From GAS368 sp965227745 (GTDB lineage Bacteria; Verrucomicrobiota; Verrucomicrobiia; Opitutales; Opitutaceae), in assembly GCA_965227745.1 (NCBI GenBank), contig OZ245769.1:6014001-6078000 (forward strand): 64,000 nucleotides of DNA, written 5' to 3'. The notes beneath the pieces are model-generated. The model did not search any database. It had not been told where the DNA came from and saw only the letters and a program-made list of their open reading frames with translations. Shown here piece after piece: positions 1 through 13,800 of this stretch. The translations under genes and the position numbers were made by a program. The stretch's first letter is position 1; the number at the start of each line of letters is the position of its first letter.

Positions 1-1824
1 CTGCAGGCGACGGGTTCGCCTATGGTAAAAATCAAACTCGGCGACGAACTCCCTGCCGGAACCAAGATTTCTGAACTGGCTTTGCTGAAAGTGATCGAGG
101 CCATCGTGCCACAGATCAATGCGCGCGGTTACTTTGGAATCTTGGCGGTCGTGGATCGCGATCAGATCGACCCCTCGAACCTCGCGGACCGGCGTTCTGA
201 ATCGGATAAGACAATCAGGATCACGGTTTGGTTCAGCGAGATCGCGAAGGTGCGATCCGTGGCGAAGGGAACGCGCATCGGCAACGACGCGCCGGTCGAT
301 AATCCCAAGCACGCCCGCATCTTAAAGAACTCGCCCTTGCAGCCGGGGATGGTGTCGGCGCCGCTCTTGGCCAAGGAAGGCGAGGCGGCTGGCGCGTCGT
401 CGAAGAGCGGATTCAAGCGGACTCTGCTCGACGACTATCTGCGCCGGCTCAACCGCCAACCAGGCCGCAGTGTCGAGGCTGCACTTTCCTCCACGGAGGA
501 GCCGGGCAAGGTGGTGCTGGACTATCTGGTGAGCGAGCCGAAGCCCTGGCTCACTTATCTGCAGGTTTCGAATACGGGAACCTCCGCGACGGATGCGCTT
601 CGCGAGCGCGTCGGCGTCGTGCACAATCAACTGCTGAGCCGCGACGACATCGCGTCGCTCGACTACATCACCTCCAACGTGAGTAAGGCCAATGCCGTCT
701 TCGGGTCGTACAATTATCCGTTGTGGTATCCGGACCGCCTCCGGGTGCGCGTATATGGCTCGTGGGGCGACTTTAACGCGACGACTCCGGATGCGGCATT
801 GCCTGCGGGTTCGGTGGTTGCGCCGCCTTCGGAGAAGTTCTCGGGTGACTCTTGGACGGCGGGCGGGGAGCTGATCGCCAGTCCGTTTTCGATCTGGAAC
901 TTCGCCATCGATTTTACGGCGGGTGTCATGTCGGAACACGTCTCGGTGAACAATAAGACGCTCAAGTTGAAGGGGAGCGCCGAAATGTTGAACCCCTATG
1001 TTAGCTTGCGTGCGGAGCGCACGAACCAGATTTGGAGCGTTTCGGGCAGTGTGGGTTATGAGACGGGAATCAAGGAGCTGAATCAGCAGCAGCTGGTGCA
1101 ACTGGGCCGCCTCGATACGCAGGATACTTACGACCTTTTGCGCGGAGAATTCAACGCCTCGACGTACCTCGAGCCGCTGCTTTTCGGGCTCTCGGCGAAG
1201 AACGATTGGCGGAAGTCCACGTTGGCGCACGAAATCACTTTTCATGCCCGCGGGCAGTACGTCCTCGGCAGCGACCGCATGATTCCCCAGAAAGAGGGAT
1301 CGGTGGGCGGTTACTTCTCGGTGCGCGGCTATCCGGAGTCAGCGGTGGCCGGTGACAATGTCTACTCGTTCAACGCCGAATACCGCTTCCACATTCCGCG
1401 CGCCCTGCGGCCCGCGTCCATTAAAGATGACTCGGAAGCGAAGGCGGAGAACGCGAATACCCGCAAGGAGCCCTCGCGCGGCCTGTTCGGCCCTGATTTC
1501 AACTATCGTCCACCACAGGTGTACGCACGTCCGGATTGGGATTTGATCGCGCGCACGTTTTTCGACGCTGGCTTCACCGATGTAAACCTCGGCACCGCGC
1601 TGAAACGGCGGGCGGGTGAGAACAATTACACGCTCATGAGCACCGGCGTGGGACTCGAGCTGCAGATGTACCAGAACATCAACATGCGGGTCGATTGGGG
1701 TTACGTGCTCGAGGGTATCAAGACCGGCATCAAATCCACGGGCTCCTCTCCTTACCTGCCCGGCGCGAATGACACAAAGGCCGGCAGTTCCCGCGTTCAC
1801 GCCCTGCTCACGCTCGTCTGGTAA
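1..1824 (+). CDS. tpsB: TpsB-family outer-membrane transporter (two-partner secretion), 5' end cut by window
   Basis: This is an outer-membrane Omp85-superfamily barrel (ShlB/FhaC/HecB type) that would export the large exoprotein encoded just downstream. The frame is open from base 1 to the stop at 1824. The first ATG is at 22, but what follows looks like the middle of a POTRA region and no signal peptide is visible, so the true start most likely lies before the window. From the ATG, residues 1-95 look like the POTRA end and residues about 160-600 like a beta-barrel of alternating strands. The superfamily lid-loop motif VRGY is present at residues 434-437, and the protein ends in a typical barrel strand (ALLTLVW). 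The gap to tpsA is 18 bp, so the two are probably co-transcribed. The family assignment is firm; the N-terminus is unknown. Confidence 0.88.
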   Translation: MQATGSPMVKIKLGDELPAGTKISELALLKVIEAIVPQINARGYFGILAVVDRDQIDPSNLADRRSESDKTIRITVWFSEIAKVRSVAKGTRIGNDAPVDNPKHARILKNSPLQPGMVSAPLLAKEGEAAGASSKSGFKRTLLDDYLRRLNRQPGRSVEAALSSTEEPGKVVLDYLVSEPKPWLTYLQVSNTGTSATDALRERVGVVHNQLLSRDDIASLDYITSNVSKANAVFGSYNYPLWYPDRLRVRVYGSWGDFNATTPDAALPAGSVVAPPSEKFSGDSWTAGGELIASPFSIWNFAIDFTAGVMSEHVSVNNKTLKLKGSAEMLNPYVSLRAERTNQIWSVSGSVGYETGIKELNQQQLVQLGRLDTQDTYDLLRGEFNASTYLEPLLFGLSAKNDWRKSTLAHEITFHARGQYVLGSDRMIPQKEGSVGGYFSVRGYPESAVAGDNVYSFNAEYRFHIPRALRPASIKDDSEAKAENANTRKEPSRGLFGPDFNYRPPQVYARPDWDLIARTFFDAGFTDVNLGTALKRRAGENNYTLMSTGVGLELQMYQNINMRVDWGYVLEGIKTGIKSTGSSPYLPGANDTKAGSSRVHALLTLVW

Positions 1825-1842
1825 TTTTCTATTTTCGCCCCT

Positions 1843-4800
1843 ATGTCCACTTCACCCAAGTCCCGCCGCGAGCAGCCGGTTTCCCTCTTTCGTCGCGTCA
1901 TCATTTGGCATCTGATTTGTGGTCTTGTGGCCGTGCAGGCGCCCCTGCCGCTATTGGCCGGCCCGGAGGGTGAACAGGTGGTGCAGGGTACTGCGCAGTT
2001 CAATCGCAACGGTACGTTGACGACGATCACGCCGAGCAACAACGCGATCATCACGTACACGGGATTCAATATTTTGGGTTCTGAGACCGTGATCTTCAAC
2101 CAGCCCTCGGCGAGTTCGCGGGTGCTTAATCGGGTGAATTCCGAAGATCCCACGCAGATTCTCGGAACGTTGAAGGCCAACGGCATCGTGTACTTGGTCA
2201 ATCCGGCTGGCATCTACTTCGGCACGACCTCCTTCATCGATGTAGGTGGGCTCTATGCGGCCTCGGGCAGTATCTCGAATCAAGACTTCCTAAATAACGT
2301 CAATCGTTTCACCGGGTTGAACGGCTCGGTCACCAACGAGGGGTCGATCCTGGCCACGGGTGCCGCGTCCCTGATTGGCCGCACAGTGCTTAACACCGGC
2401 AGTATTATCTCGCGGGGCGGTCCGGTATCGATGCTCGCCGGCGATGAAGTCCTGGTGGGCGAGGCGGGCAGCCGCATTTTCGTCAATCTCGGCAATGCCG
2501 CAAAAGAGGGCGTCGGCGTGGACAACTCTGGCCGCGTGGAATCTGGCGGTCCCGAGGGACGCATCATCTTGGCGGCGGGAGACACTTATTCACTCGCGAT
2601 TCGGCAGAGCGGCGTTCTCAAGGCGCCGGAAGTCACAGTCGATGCTGGTGCAGGCAAGGCCGAGGTTTCCGGTCTGATCGACACCTCCGCGAGCGTGGGC
2701 AAGGGCGGCGTCGTGAAGGTGCTGGGCCATGAAGTTTCTCTGACCTCGACGGCTAAGATCGATGCCTCCGGGCGGGATGGCGGCGGCACCATTCTCATCG
2801 GCGGTGGTTATCAGGGCAGCGATCATTCGCTCGTGAATGCTTTTTGGGCGCAAGTAGCCCAGGGCGCGACCATCACGGCCGATGCCGTTGAGAACGGCAA
2901 TGGCGGCCAAGTGGTCGTCTGGGCAGATGTGGCGACGTCATTTGCCGGTGCGATCTCCGCGCGCGGCGGCGTATTAGGCGGCGACGGTGGCAATGTCGAG
3001 GTGTCGGGCAAGGGCCTGCTGGACTATCGCGGGTTGGCTGATCTGCGGGCTCCGGTCGGTGCGACCGGCACCCTACTGCTCGACCCCACCGATATTATTA
3101 TCACCGGTGCGGGATCTGACGTCGCCCCGACCTTTGGCTCTTTTACGGGCGGCACCTTCGGCGGCGGAACCAACGCCACTTCGACGATCTCTATCGGCAC
3201 CGGCGTCACGGATACAAACAACACTCTCCTGAAGCAACTCGCTTCGGCCAACGTCATCATCACCACGGCATCGGCCGGGGCAGGCACGGGCAATATCGAT
3301 GTGACGGGTGTCATCACTTTCACCAGCGCTAATTCGCTGACGTTGAACGCCGGTAATAATCTCACCATCGGCAGCGCAATCACGAACAATGGTACGGGCT
3401 CTCTCATTTTTACCTCGGGAGCAGCGACTGCGGTGAATGCGGCGGTCACGGGTGGCGGGACTGTTTCGTTTACGGCCGGTGCTGCGCTGACCGTCTCGGC
3501 CACTGGAGCGATTAATTCGGGTAATGCCGCGCTGAGCATCTCGGCGGCCGATCTGCTTTTGACGGGTACACTGAACAGTGGCACGGGACTCACCACGATC
3601 ACTGCCTCCGGTGCCAATACCATCGGCCTCGGCGCCGGCGCGGGCACTTTCTCGGTCACTGATGCGGAACTGGCGAAGATTACGTCTAGTGGCGGGACGA
3701 AATTTGTGAGCTCAGGCAATATCACGATGAGTGGTGTCTCATCGGTGAACACGGGCGCGCTGGGCAACTTGACGCTCGAGACCTCCGGCTCAGGCAACAT
3801 CGTCGTGAGCGGCAACTCCACCGTGGCAAACTCGCTCACCACGCGCGCGACCGGCACGGGCGGCACGAACCTCGGGGCCGATCTGACCAGCAATAGTGGA
3901 AGCCTCACCTTGGGTGGTGCGGGAGCGGGTGGCGTCAGTGTCACCGGCGCGACCGTGCAACTCACGGCCAATAACAATATCGCGCTCGGTGCTGTGACGG
4001 CGACGGCGGCGAACGATCTGTACCTCTCGCGCTCAAGCGGTGCGGGCACCATCACCGGGACCACGGTGGGATCTACTTTGGGCAATCTCTATCTGCTGGG
4101 CACGGGGAACGTTTCTTTCAGTGGCTTGGTCGCGCCGGCGACATCGCTCAATTTGATGTCGCACACCTCCGGCCCCGTCACGTTTTCCGGTGGTTTGACC
4201 ACGGCTGACCTTTACACGGGATCTAACAGCTATGCGCTGACGCAGACCGGCGGCACGATCACGAATTTCACGACCTACGGACAGAATGGCGCACTCACGT
4301 TGAGCGGCGTCACCTTCAAGGGCGGTGCGACGGTGCCCTCGTCGATCAGCGTGACGCTGAGTGGCGGAATTGCGGCGACCGATGCCGCTTCGTCGCTGAC
4401 TTTCTCCAATCCCACCTTGGCCGGCGGTACGACTATCCAGACCAACAATAGCGCCATCACACTTGGTTCCGTGACGGGTGCATCGCAGAACCTCACGATC
4501 AATAGCGGCACGGCCACCACGAGTCTCGCCGGCGCCAGCGGGGTAGGGGCGCTGCAAATTCAGAGTTCCGGCTCCACCACGATTTCCGGGGCGATCACTT
4601 CCACGGCGTCGCTTTCGGTTTCCGGTCCGGTCAATCTCAACGGCGGATCCGTTTCCACGAGTGGAGCGCAAACCTATAGCGGCTCAGTCGTGCTCGGGGC
4701 CGATACCAGTTTCACAAGCAGTGGCGGCGGGACGATCCAGTTTGGCAGTGCAATCGATGGGGCCAAGGCCGTCTCCGTTACCACGAGCGGGCTCACGACC

Positions 4801-7800
4801 TTTGGGAACGCCGTTGGTGCAACCACACCGCTGTCGTCGGTTACGGTCGGCAATGGATCCACCACCATTAATAGCGATGTCACCACCACCGGCGCTCAAA
4901 GCTACGGTGCGGTTACCCTGGGCGGTAATGCGACGCTTACGGCGCAGTCCAATGGCAACCTGAGTTTCGGCGCGGTGACGGGCGCGGGAAAGAATCTCAC
5001 CCTGGTCAATGGGTCCGGCGATATTTCCGGCAGCAGCGTCACGAGTGTTGGCACCTTGGCTTTTTCCAATCTCGGCACGATTACCTTCAGTGGCGCGGTC
5101 TCATCTACGACGGCCAATCTCTCGTCTCATGATACCGGCACCGCCTCGTTCAGCGGCGGCTTGAGCGCCCAGACGCTGACCACGGGCACCGGCAACTACG
5201 CTCTTACTCACAATGGTGGCACGATCACCGATGCGGTCACCTACGGAAACAAGGGGGTGCTCACCCTGGGCAACGTCGCCTTCACCGGTGGCGTGACGGC
5301 CACGACGCCTTCGAGTCGAGTTCTGACGGGCTCGGTCACTGCCGCCGGCACGGGCGTCATCGATCTTAGCGGAACGAAGCCTCTGAGCATCACCGGCAAT
5401 GCCACCATCGGCGGCGCGTCCACCGGCCAGATCACCCTGGGCAATGCGACTATCGCCGACGGCGTCACGCTCACTCTGGGCGGCGGCGCGGCCACGCCGA
5501 TTGCGACGGATGCGATCAGTGGCGTCGTTGGAAATGGAGCATCCAATCTCACGATCAACACAACCGGGGCGGTCGTCGTGGGCGGACTCGTCGGGACCGA
5601 CATCGGTGCTCTGACGATCACGAACAGCGGTGGTGTTGCCTTTCAGCAGGACGTCGCAGCCGCCTCCGTGACCGTCACCGATACCGGGGCGACGAAGCTG
5701 ATCGATTTTCAGAAAAACCTGACTGTGTCCGGCAACGTCACCGCCGCGACGACGGCCAACGCCTACAATATCGCGCTCACGGGCAATACCACTGTCACCG
5801 GCAGCGCGACCTTCGGTAATACGGGCACTTTGACTTTGGGCAATGCGACGACCGCGACCTTCACCGGCGGCGTCACGGCGACCGCTCCCAGCGGCATCAC
5901 CGTCAAGGGTAATGTCGGCGTGGGCGGCACGGCCGACTTGGTCTTGGGCGATAGCGATACCAGCGTGACTTTGGGGGCGGCTTCCAAGATCGCTGTCGTC
6001 AACGGCAATGCCTCGCTCGGCGATGTCGCCGGTGCTGGCAACACGCTCACGCTCAGTGCCGGCAATGGCACGATCACCGCCCGCGGCATCACCAGCGCCG
6101 GCGGCAACCTCGTGATCGTCGGCACCGGCGCGAGCGCCGAGACCTTCAACGGTGCGGTCTCCGTCGCCACCGTCGACCTCACGGGCAAGACGGGTGGCAG
6201 CGCCACCTTCGCGGGTAATGTCACCGCCACCAGTGTGACGACGGCCGGCCAGGCATACAACGTCGCCTTCACTGGTCCGAGCACGACGGTGACCAACGAC
6301 ACGAACTTCCTCAATACCGGCAATGTGACGCTCGGCGGCGGCGCGAGCGATGTACTCACCTTCACCGGGGGTCTCGGCACGGCAGGCAGTGCGACCAATC
6401 CCACCGTCACGAATGTGGGCGGCACGATCCGCACCAATGGCCAGAACATCGATTTCGGTGCCGTTTCGCTCAGTGGCAACGCCACCATCGATCCCACGAA
6501 TGCGGGCAACGTCGCGCCAGGCGCTAACATTTCCTTCGGCTCAGTCGCCGGAAATTCCAAAGATCTGACGCTCACCGCTGGTACGGCGGGCGTCATCAAT
6601 GGTACGAGCACGAATACGACGCCGATCGGCACGCTCACGATTGACGGCGCAGGGAACGCTTCATTCACGGGCGCCATCTCCGCCGGCAACATCACGCTCT
6701 CGGGCAAGACGGCGGGCGTGATGAGTTTCCAAGGCAACGTGACCGCAACGACGATCACTCCGGGCGCGGGCGCTTACGATCTCTCCTTCACCGGTGCTAG
6801 CACCGCCGTCACGACGGGCATCGCATTTACCAATACCGGCACGCTCACGCTGGGTGATAACGCGAGTGACGTGATGACCTTTACCAACGGCATCGGCACC
6901 ACCGGCAGCGCGACGAATCCTTCATCGGTAACCCTGGCCGGCGTGCTCCGCACGGCGGGCGGAATGGTGAGCCTCGGGGCGCTCACGGTCGCGGCCAATT
7001 CCACGATCGACAGCACCAACAATGGTGGCACCGCGGCGGGCAACGTCATCTCCACGGGCGTAGTCACGGCGACGACCAATGATCTCACCTACCGCGCGGG
7101 CACCTCTGGCAATGTCACGCTGGCCGGAATCGGCAGCGCCGGTGTCCTCACGGTTTCGAGTGCGGATACGATCACTCTTGATGGCACCGTGACGGCGACG
7201 AGCGCCAGCCTCACGAGCAAGGTGCTGGCCTTGGGCAATCGCACGCTTACGGTCGGCACCGGTGCGGCCACCCTCAACCAGAGCGTGGCGGTCACGAACA
7301 TCGGCAACGGCACGGTGGTCGCAGGAAATCTGACGCTCTCGGGCGCGGGCAATGTAAGCTCTCTTGCAAATCCCTTGATCACCTCCGCCTCGGACTTGGT
7401 GCTCAGCAAGACCTCGGGCGACACCTTCGTCAGCACGACGGGCAATACCACGCTTGCGGGCTCGATCACGACGGGTTCGCTCACCGTTGGGGCCAATGGC
7501 ACGATCACGCAGGGCGGCACCGCCTTGTCCGTGGGCGGCAACACAACTCTTAGCGCCGGGGCGAATGCCATCATGCTAGCCAATACCTCGAATAACTTTG
7601 GCGGATCCCTGTCGCTACAGACGACGGGGGCCAACGATATTTCGGTGGCCGATACCAATGCGCTCGATCTCGGCACGGTGAATGCGGGCGGTAAGCTGAC
7701 CGTCAACGTCGGGGGCAACCTCACGAGTTCCGGCACAGTCAAGGTCGGCGGAGTGCTGGACGTCACCGCCGGCGGGAATGTCTCGCTCAACGATTCGGCG

Positions 7801-10800
7801 AATATTTTTACCGGTGCCATCTCACTTAGCGTGCCGACGTCCGCGGCAGTGACGCTGGTGGACACGACGGCCGTCGACTTGCCCGCTCTGACGGTGGCGA
7901 CGCTGACGGTCGTTGCCGGTGGAAATATCACGCAAGGCGGAACCCTTTCCGTCACGGGCCCGGCGGTCTTCAAGACCCTCACCAATCCGGGCGCGGCGAT
8001 CACGCTGGCCAATGATTCCAATACTTTCGGCTCTGTCGGTGCGCTCGTGCGCAATGCCGCCGACACCGCCGACGCGGCAGCGGCGATTAATCTGCATGGC
8101 ACCGGTGGCACAGCGATCAGTGGCATTCGCACCGGCGGTGCGCTCACGATTGTGACCAATGGCAGGGACTTGACCCAAACCGGGTCCATCGTCGTCGCTG
8201 GTAATACTAACCTCACGGCGGGCGCGGCGGGGATCGATCTCTCCAATACGGGCAATGATTTTACCGGCACGGTTGCGATTTCCCAGAGCGGGACTGGCAA
8301 CGTCACGGTCGCCGATACCAACGCGCTTAAGCTCGGGAATGTTTCCGTCGGCACCGGTGCGCTATCGATCTTGGCCAATCAGGGCGGCACCGCCGATACG
8401 AGCGGCATTTCGCAGGCCGGCAATACCACCATCACCGCCGGCGGCAGCGCTTCGTTCCTGGGCGGCGCGGGTCAGATCACGGTGGACAACTCCGGCAATA
8501 ACTTCGTGGGGGCCGTCTCGGTCACCAACACCGGCAACACGAACAACGTTAGCGTGCGTGACGAAACCGGCGGCATCATCCTCGGCAACGCCAGCGTCGG
8601 CGCCAACCTCACGATCCACAGTATCGGCGGCGACATCACCCAAACCGGGGCTACCTCACTCACCGTCCCTGGCGTGCTCCGCCTGATCACGGGCAACGAC
8701 ATCGATCTGGAGGAGAACAACAACCTCAACAAACTCGTCGTCTCCGCGCGCAATGCTAAGATCAAGACGACGGGCGCGGGCGGGCTCAGCTTCGGCGACG
8801 GTTTGGGTAATACGAGTAGTGATGCTACAATCACGAGCAATTCGGTCATAACGGGCAATGCGAGCTTCGTCAGCACCGGCGGCGCAATCGTCCAGACGGA
8901 GAAGCTCACGGTCAGCGGCACCACCAGCCTCAATGCGGGTGCAAGCGACATCACGCTGAACGCTTCCAATGCGCTCACTGGAAACATCAGCCTCACCGGC
9001 AAGGTGACGCAGCTGACCAATACGGTGGGCACCACGGTCGCCCTGACGACGACGGGCAATACGACGATTACCGCAACGGGCCAAACCCTCACCGTGGCGG
9101 GCAATGTAACGGGCGCTCTCCTCACGACGAGCGCAGGGGCGACGACCCTCGGGGCCTTGAATGTGGGCAGCGCCAATCTCACCGCCACTGGTGCGGTCAG
9201 TCAGACCGGCGCACTCGTAGACGCCGGCGCGCTGACGGTCTCAGCCACGGGTCAGACCATCGCGCTGACCAACAGCAGCAACGCAGTCACAGGTACGGCC
9301 ACGTTGACGGGCGCAGGGACGGACTTCACCAATACGGTGGGCACTACTGCCGTGCTGACGACGACGGGTAATACCTCGATCACCGCGACGGGCCAGAGCC
9401 TCACGGTGTCGGGTAATGTAACGGGCGCTCAGCTGACGACGAGCGCGGGCGCGACTACGCTCGGGGCCTTGAATGTCGGCAGCGCTAATCTCACCGCGAC
9501 CGGCGCAGTCAATCAAACCGGCGCCCTCGTGGACGCAGGCGCGCTCACCGTGTCGGCGACGGGCCAGACGATTACCCTGGCGAACGCGAGCAACGCGGTC
9601 ACGGGCACGGCGACTTTGACGGGTGCAGGCACGGACTTTACCAACACTTTGGCGACCAATGTCGCGCTCACCACGACCGGCAACACGACGGTCACCGCGA
9701 CGGGCCAGACCCTGACGGTGTCGGGAAATGTGACGGGAGCGAAACTGACCACGAGCGCAGGTGCGACGACCCTTGGGGCCTTGAATGTCGGCAGTGCAGG
9801 TATTACGGCGACGGGTGCGGTCAATCAGACCGGAGCCCTCGTGGACGCTGGTGCGCTCACTGTGTCAGCGGCGGGCCAGACGATTGCCCTGACGAACGCG
9901 AGCAACGCGGTCACAGGGACGGTCACGTTGACGGGCGCAGGGACGGACTTCGCCAATACGGTGGGCACCGCCGTCGCGCTGACGACCACGGGCAACACGA
10001 CGGTCACCGCGACGGGCCAGAGCCTGACGGTGTCAGGTAATGTCACGGGAGCGAAACTGACCACGAGCGCAGGTGCGACGACGCTCGGGGCCTTGAATGT
10101 CGGCAGCGCCAATCTCACCGCGACGGGTGCGGTCAATCAAACTGGGACACTCGTGGACGCAGGCGCGCTCACCGTGTCGGCGACGGGCCAGACGATTGCC
10201 CTCACGAACGCGAGCAACGCGGTCACGGGCACGGCGACTTTGACGGGTGCAGGGACGGACTTCACCAACACGTTGGCGACCAATGTAGCGCTTACCACGA
10301 CCGGCAACACGACCGTCACCGCGACAGGCCAGACCCTCACCGTGGCCGGCAATGTAACCGGCGCTCTCCTCACAACGAGCGCGGGCGCGACGACGCTTGG
10401 GGCTTTGAATGTCGGCAGCGCCAATCTCACTGCGACGGGTGCAGTCAATCAAACGGGCGCCCTTGTAGATGGTGGCGCGCTGACGGTCTCAGCCGCAGGT
10501 CAAACCATCGCGCTGACTAACAACAGTAACGCTGTGACAGGTACGGCCACGTTAACGGGTGCAGTGACCGACCTTACCAATACGGTGGGCACTACCGCCG
10601 TGCTGACGACGACGGGAAATACCTCGATCACCGCGACGGGCCAGAGCCTCACGGTGTCGGGTAATGTGACGGGAGCGAAACTGACCACGAGCGCAGGTGC
10701 CACGACGCTTGGGGCCTTGAATGTCGGCAGCGCCAATCTTACTGCGACGGGTGCAGTCAATCAAACCGGCGCCCTCGTAGACGCAGGCGCGCTCACCGTG

Positions 10801-13800
10801 TCGGCGACGGGCCAGACGATTGCGCTGGCGAATGCGAGCAACGCGGTCACAGGTACGGCCACGTTGACAGGTGCAGGGACGGACTTCGTCAATACGGTGG
10901 GCACTACTGCCGTGCTGACGACGACGGGAAATACCTCGATCACCGCGACGGGCCAAGGCCTCACGGTGTCGGGTAATGTGACCGGAGCGAAACTGACCAC
11001 CAGCGCAGGCGCGACGACGCTTGGGGCTTTGAATGTCGGCAGCGCCAATCTCACCGCGACCGGCGCAGTCAATCAAACGGGCGCCCTTGTGGATGGGGGC
11101 GCGCTGACGGTCTCAGCCGCGGGTCAGACCATCGCGCTGACCAACACCAGCAACGCAGTCACAGGTACGGCCACGTTGACGGGGGCAGGGACGGACTTCA
11201 CCAACACGTTGGCGACCAATGTCGCGCTTACCACGACCGGCAACACCACCGTCACGGCGGCGGGTCAGACTATGACGGTGGCGGGCAACGTAACGGGCGC
11301 TCTCCTCACAACGAGCGCAGGCGCCACGACGCTCGGAGCTTTGAATGTCGGCAGCGCCAATCTCACCGCGACGGGTGCAGTCAATCAAACCGGCGCCCTT
11401 GTGGATGGTGGCGCACTGACGGTCTCAGCCACAGGTCAGACCATCGCGCTGACTAACACCAGCAACGCTGTGACAGGCACGGCCACGTTGACGGGTGCAG
11501 TGACCGACCTCACCAATACAGTGGGAACTACCGCCGTGCTGACGACGACGGGTAATACCTCGATTACCGCTACGGGCCAGAGCCTGACGGTATCGGGTAC
11601 GGTGAACAACTCGAAGCTGACGACGAGCGCGGCGGCGACAACCCTCGGCACCTTGAATGTGGGAAGTGCCGACATCACTGCCACGGGCGCCGTAAATCAG
11701 ACCGGTGTGCTCACAGATGCGGGAGCGCTCACCGTGTTGGCGACGGGTCAAACGATTGCCCTGGGTAACGCCAGCAACGCCGTTTCGGGTACGGTGACGT
11801 TTACCGGTGCGGACATTACTTTTATTAACACCGTTGCCACCACCGCAGTGCTCGCGACGTCCGGGAATACGACGATCACCGCGACGGGCCAGACTCTCGC
11901 GGTCTCAGGTAATGTCACGGGCGGCTCCAAGCTGACGACGACGGCGGGAGCCACGACCGTGGGCAACTTGAGCGTAGGCGGCGGTGGCCTCGCGCTCACG
12001 GCGACCGGTAACGTCACGCAAACGGGGCTGCTCAGCGTGGGCGGAAACACGAATGTCAGCGCTGGGAGCAACGCCATTTCGCTCGCCGGTGGAAACAATA
12101 GCTTCGGTGGCGTCGTTAGCCTCACGGGTGGCGAGGTCGCGATCAAGGCCGCGAGTACGCTGCAAATCGGCGCTACCACCTTGGGTGGAAACTTCACCGT
12201 CACCACCGTGGGAAATGCGGCTCTTACTTTGTTGGAAAATGTCACCGCCACCGGCGCGACCGTTACGTTGGATAACGCGGGCGCGCTGACTCAGACGGTC
12301 GGCAAGAAAATCACCGCTGGCACGCTCAATTTGGCCGGCGTCGGTTCGGTGGGCACGGCAACCGAGCGTCTGACCACCGCCGTGGATAAGATCAATTTCA
12401 GCAAGCCCACGGGCGCGGGAAATACTTTCCTTGCGGAAGACGACGCGGTTGATCTCACCGGCAGCACCACGGGCGCGGTGAATATCACTATCGCCTCCCC
12501 GACCGCCAAGGTTTCCCTCAAGAGCCTGGACGCAGCCGGCGGCTTCGAAGCGCCCGGTGCTCTCATCGGCATCAGCGGCAATGTCTCTGGCCCGATGTCG
12601 TTTACTAACACTGTGACCGTCGAGGGCAATACGACGTTTACGGGGACTGTGACGCTCGAAAAGACGGGCGGGTTCACCTTCGACACCGCTGGATTTAAGA
12701 CCGATTTTAATAACGGACTCACATTAAAGAGCGATGCCACGATCAACGGCGGAGCGGGTCTAGTCTCGCTGCTCGGCGTGATTAATGGTGGAAACTTTGG
12801 CTTGGTCATGTCCCTCGGAACGGGCGGCGGCACGATCAATGCGAATACGGGGACTCCGCTGAAGAGCCTCACGGTCTCAGGCACGGGCACGCTCGGACTC
12901 GGCGGCAGTCTCACGATGTCCGGGAATAGCACGACGATCTCCACCCCGACCGACCTCGTGGCGACGACCGTGATCGCGGACGCCGGTAATGTCTGGTTCC
13001 AAGAAACGGTTAACGGGAACTTCTCTTTGACCGTCAATACCCCGGGTAACACGACGTTCGACAAGGCGATTGGTGGCACCGTGCCGCTCCTGAGCCTGAC
13101 GACCGATGCCGGTGGCACGACCATCATCGGCGGCGGCTCGGTCAAGGCGGCTACGGTCACGTTCAATGACAATGTGTCCTTGACCGCAAATACGCTGATC
13201 ACCGACGGCGCGGGCAGCGGTGTAGCAGCGACTTTCAATGGAAACGTAACCGGATCAGCTAACAGCCTGAAGGTGGGCGGCAATGCGGTATTCGGCGATG
13301 GCACGGGGGGAGATCCGGTCACAAACCTAACGACGCTTGAGGTCACCGGTAACACCACGCTCAACACCTCGCAGGTAACTACCACGGGCAACCAAACCTA
13401 CACGGGCGCCGTGACTCTCGCCGGGAATGCCGCGCTGACGACGACGAACAGTGCGATTGCTTTCGTTGGGACCGTGGATTCCCCGACAGGAAAAGACCTG
13501 AGCCTCACGGCCGGAACCGGCAGCGTGACGTTTAACGGCGCGGTGGGCAACGCCACCGGCGGACGGCTGGGCGCGGTGACGATTGTCAGCGCGGGCAATG
13601 TGACTGCGACGACGCTGAAAGCGGCGAGCCTGACGCAGACCAACGGTAGCGGCACGACGATCTTGAATGGTGACGTGGACACGAACGCGGCGGCTGGCGT
13701 GAACCTGAGCGGGACGAACTTCGTGGGGAACGCGACGATCACGGCGACGGGGAACGGGACGGTGACGATCGTGGAGAGCGGGAACGCGACGTTCACGACA

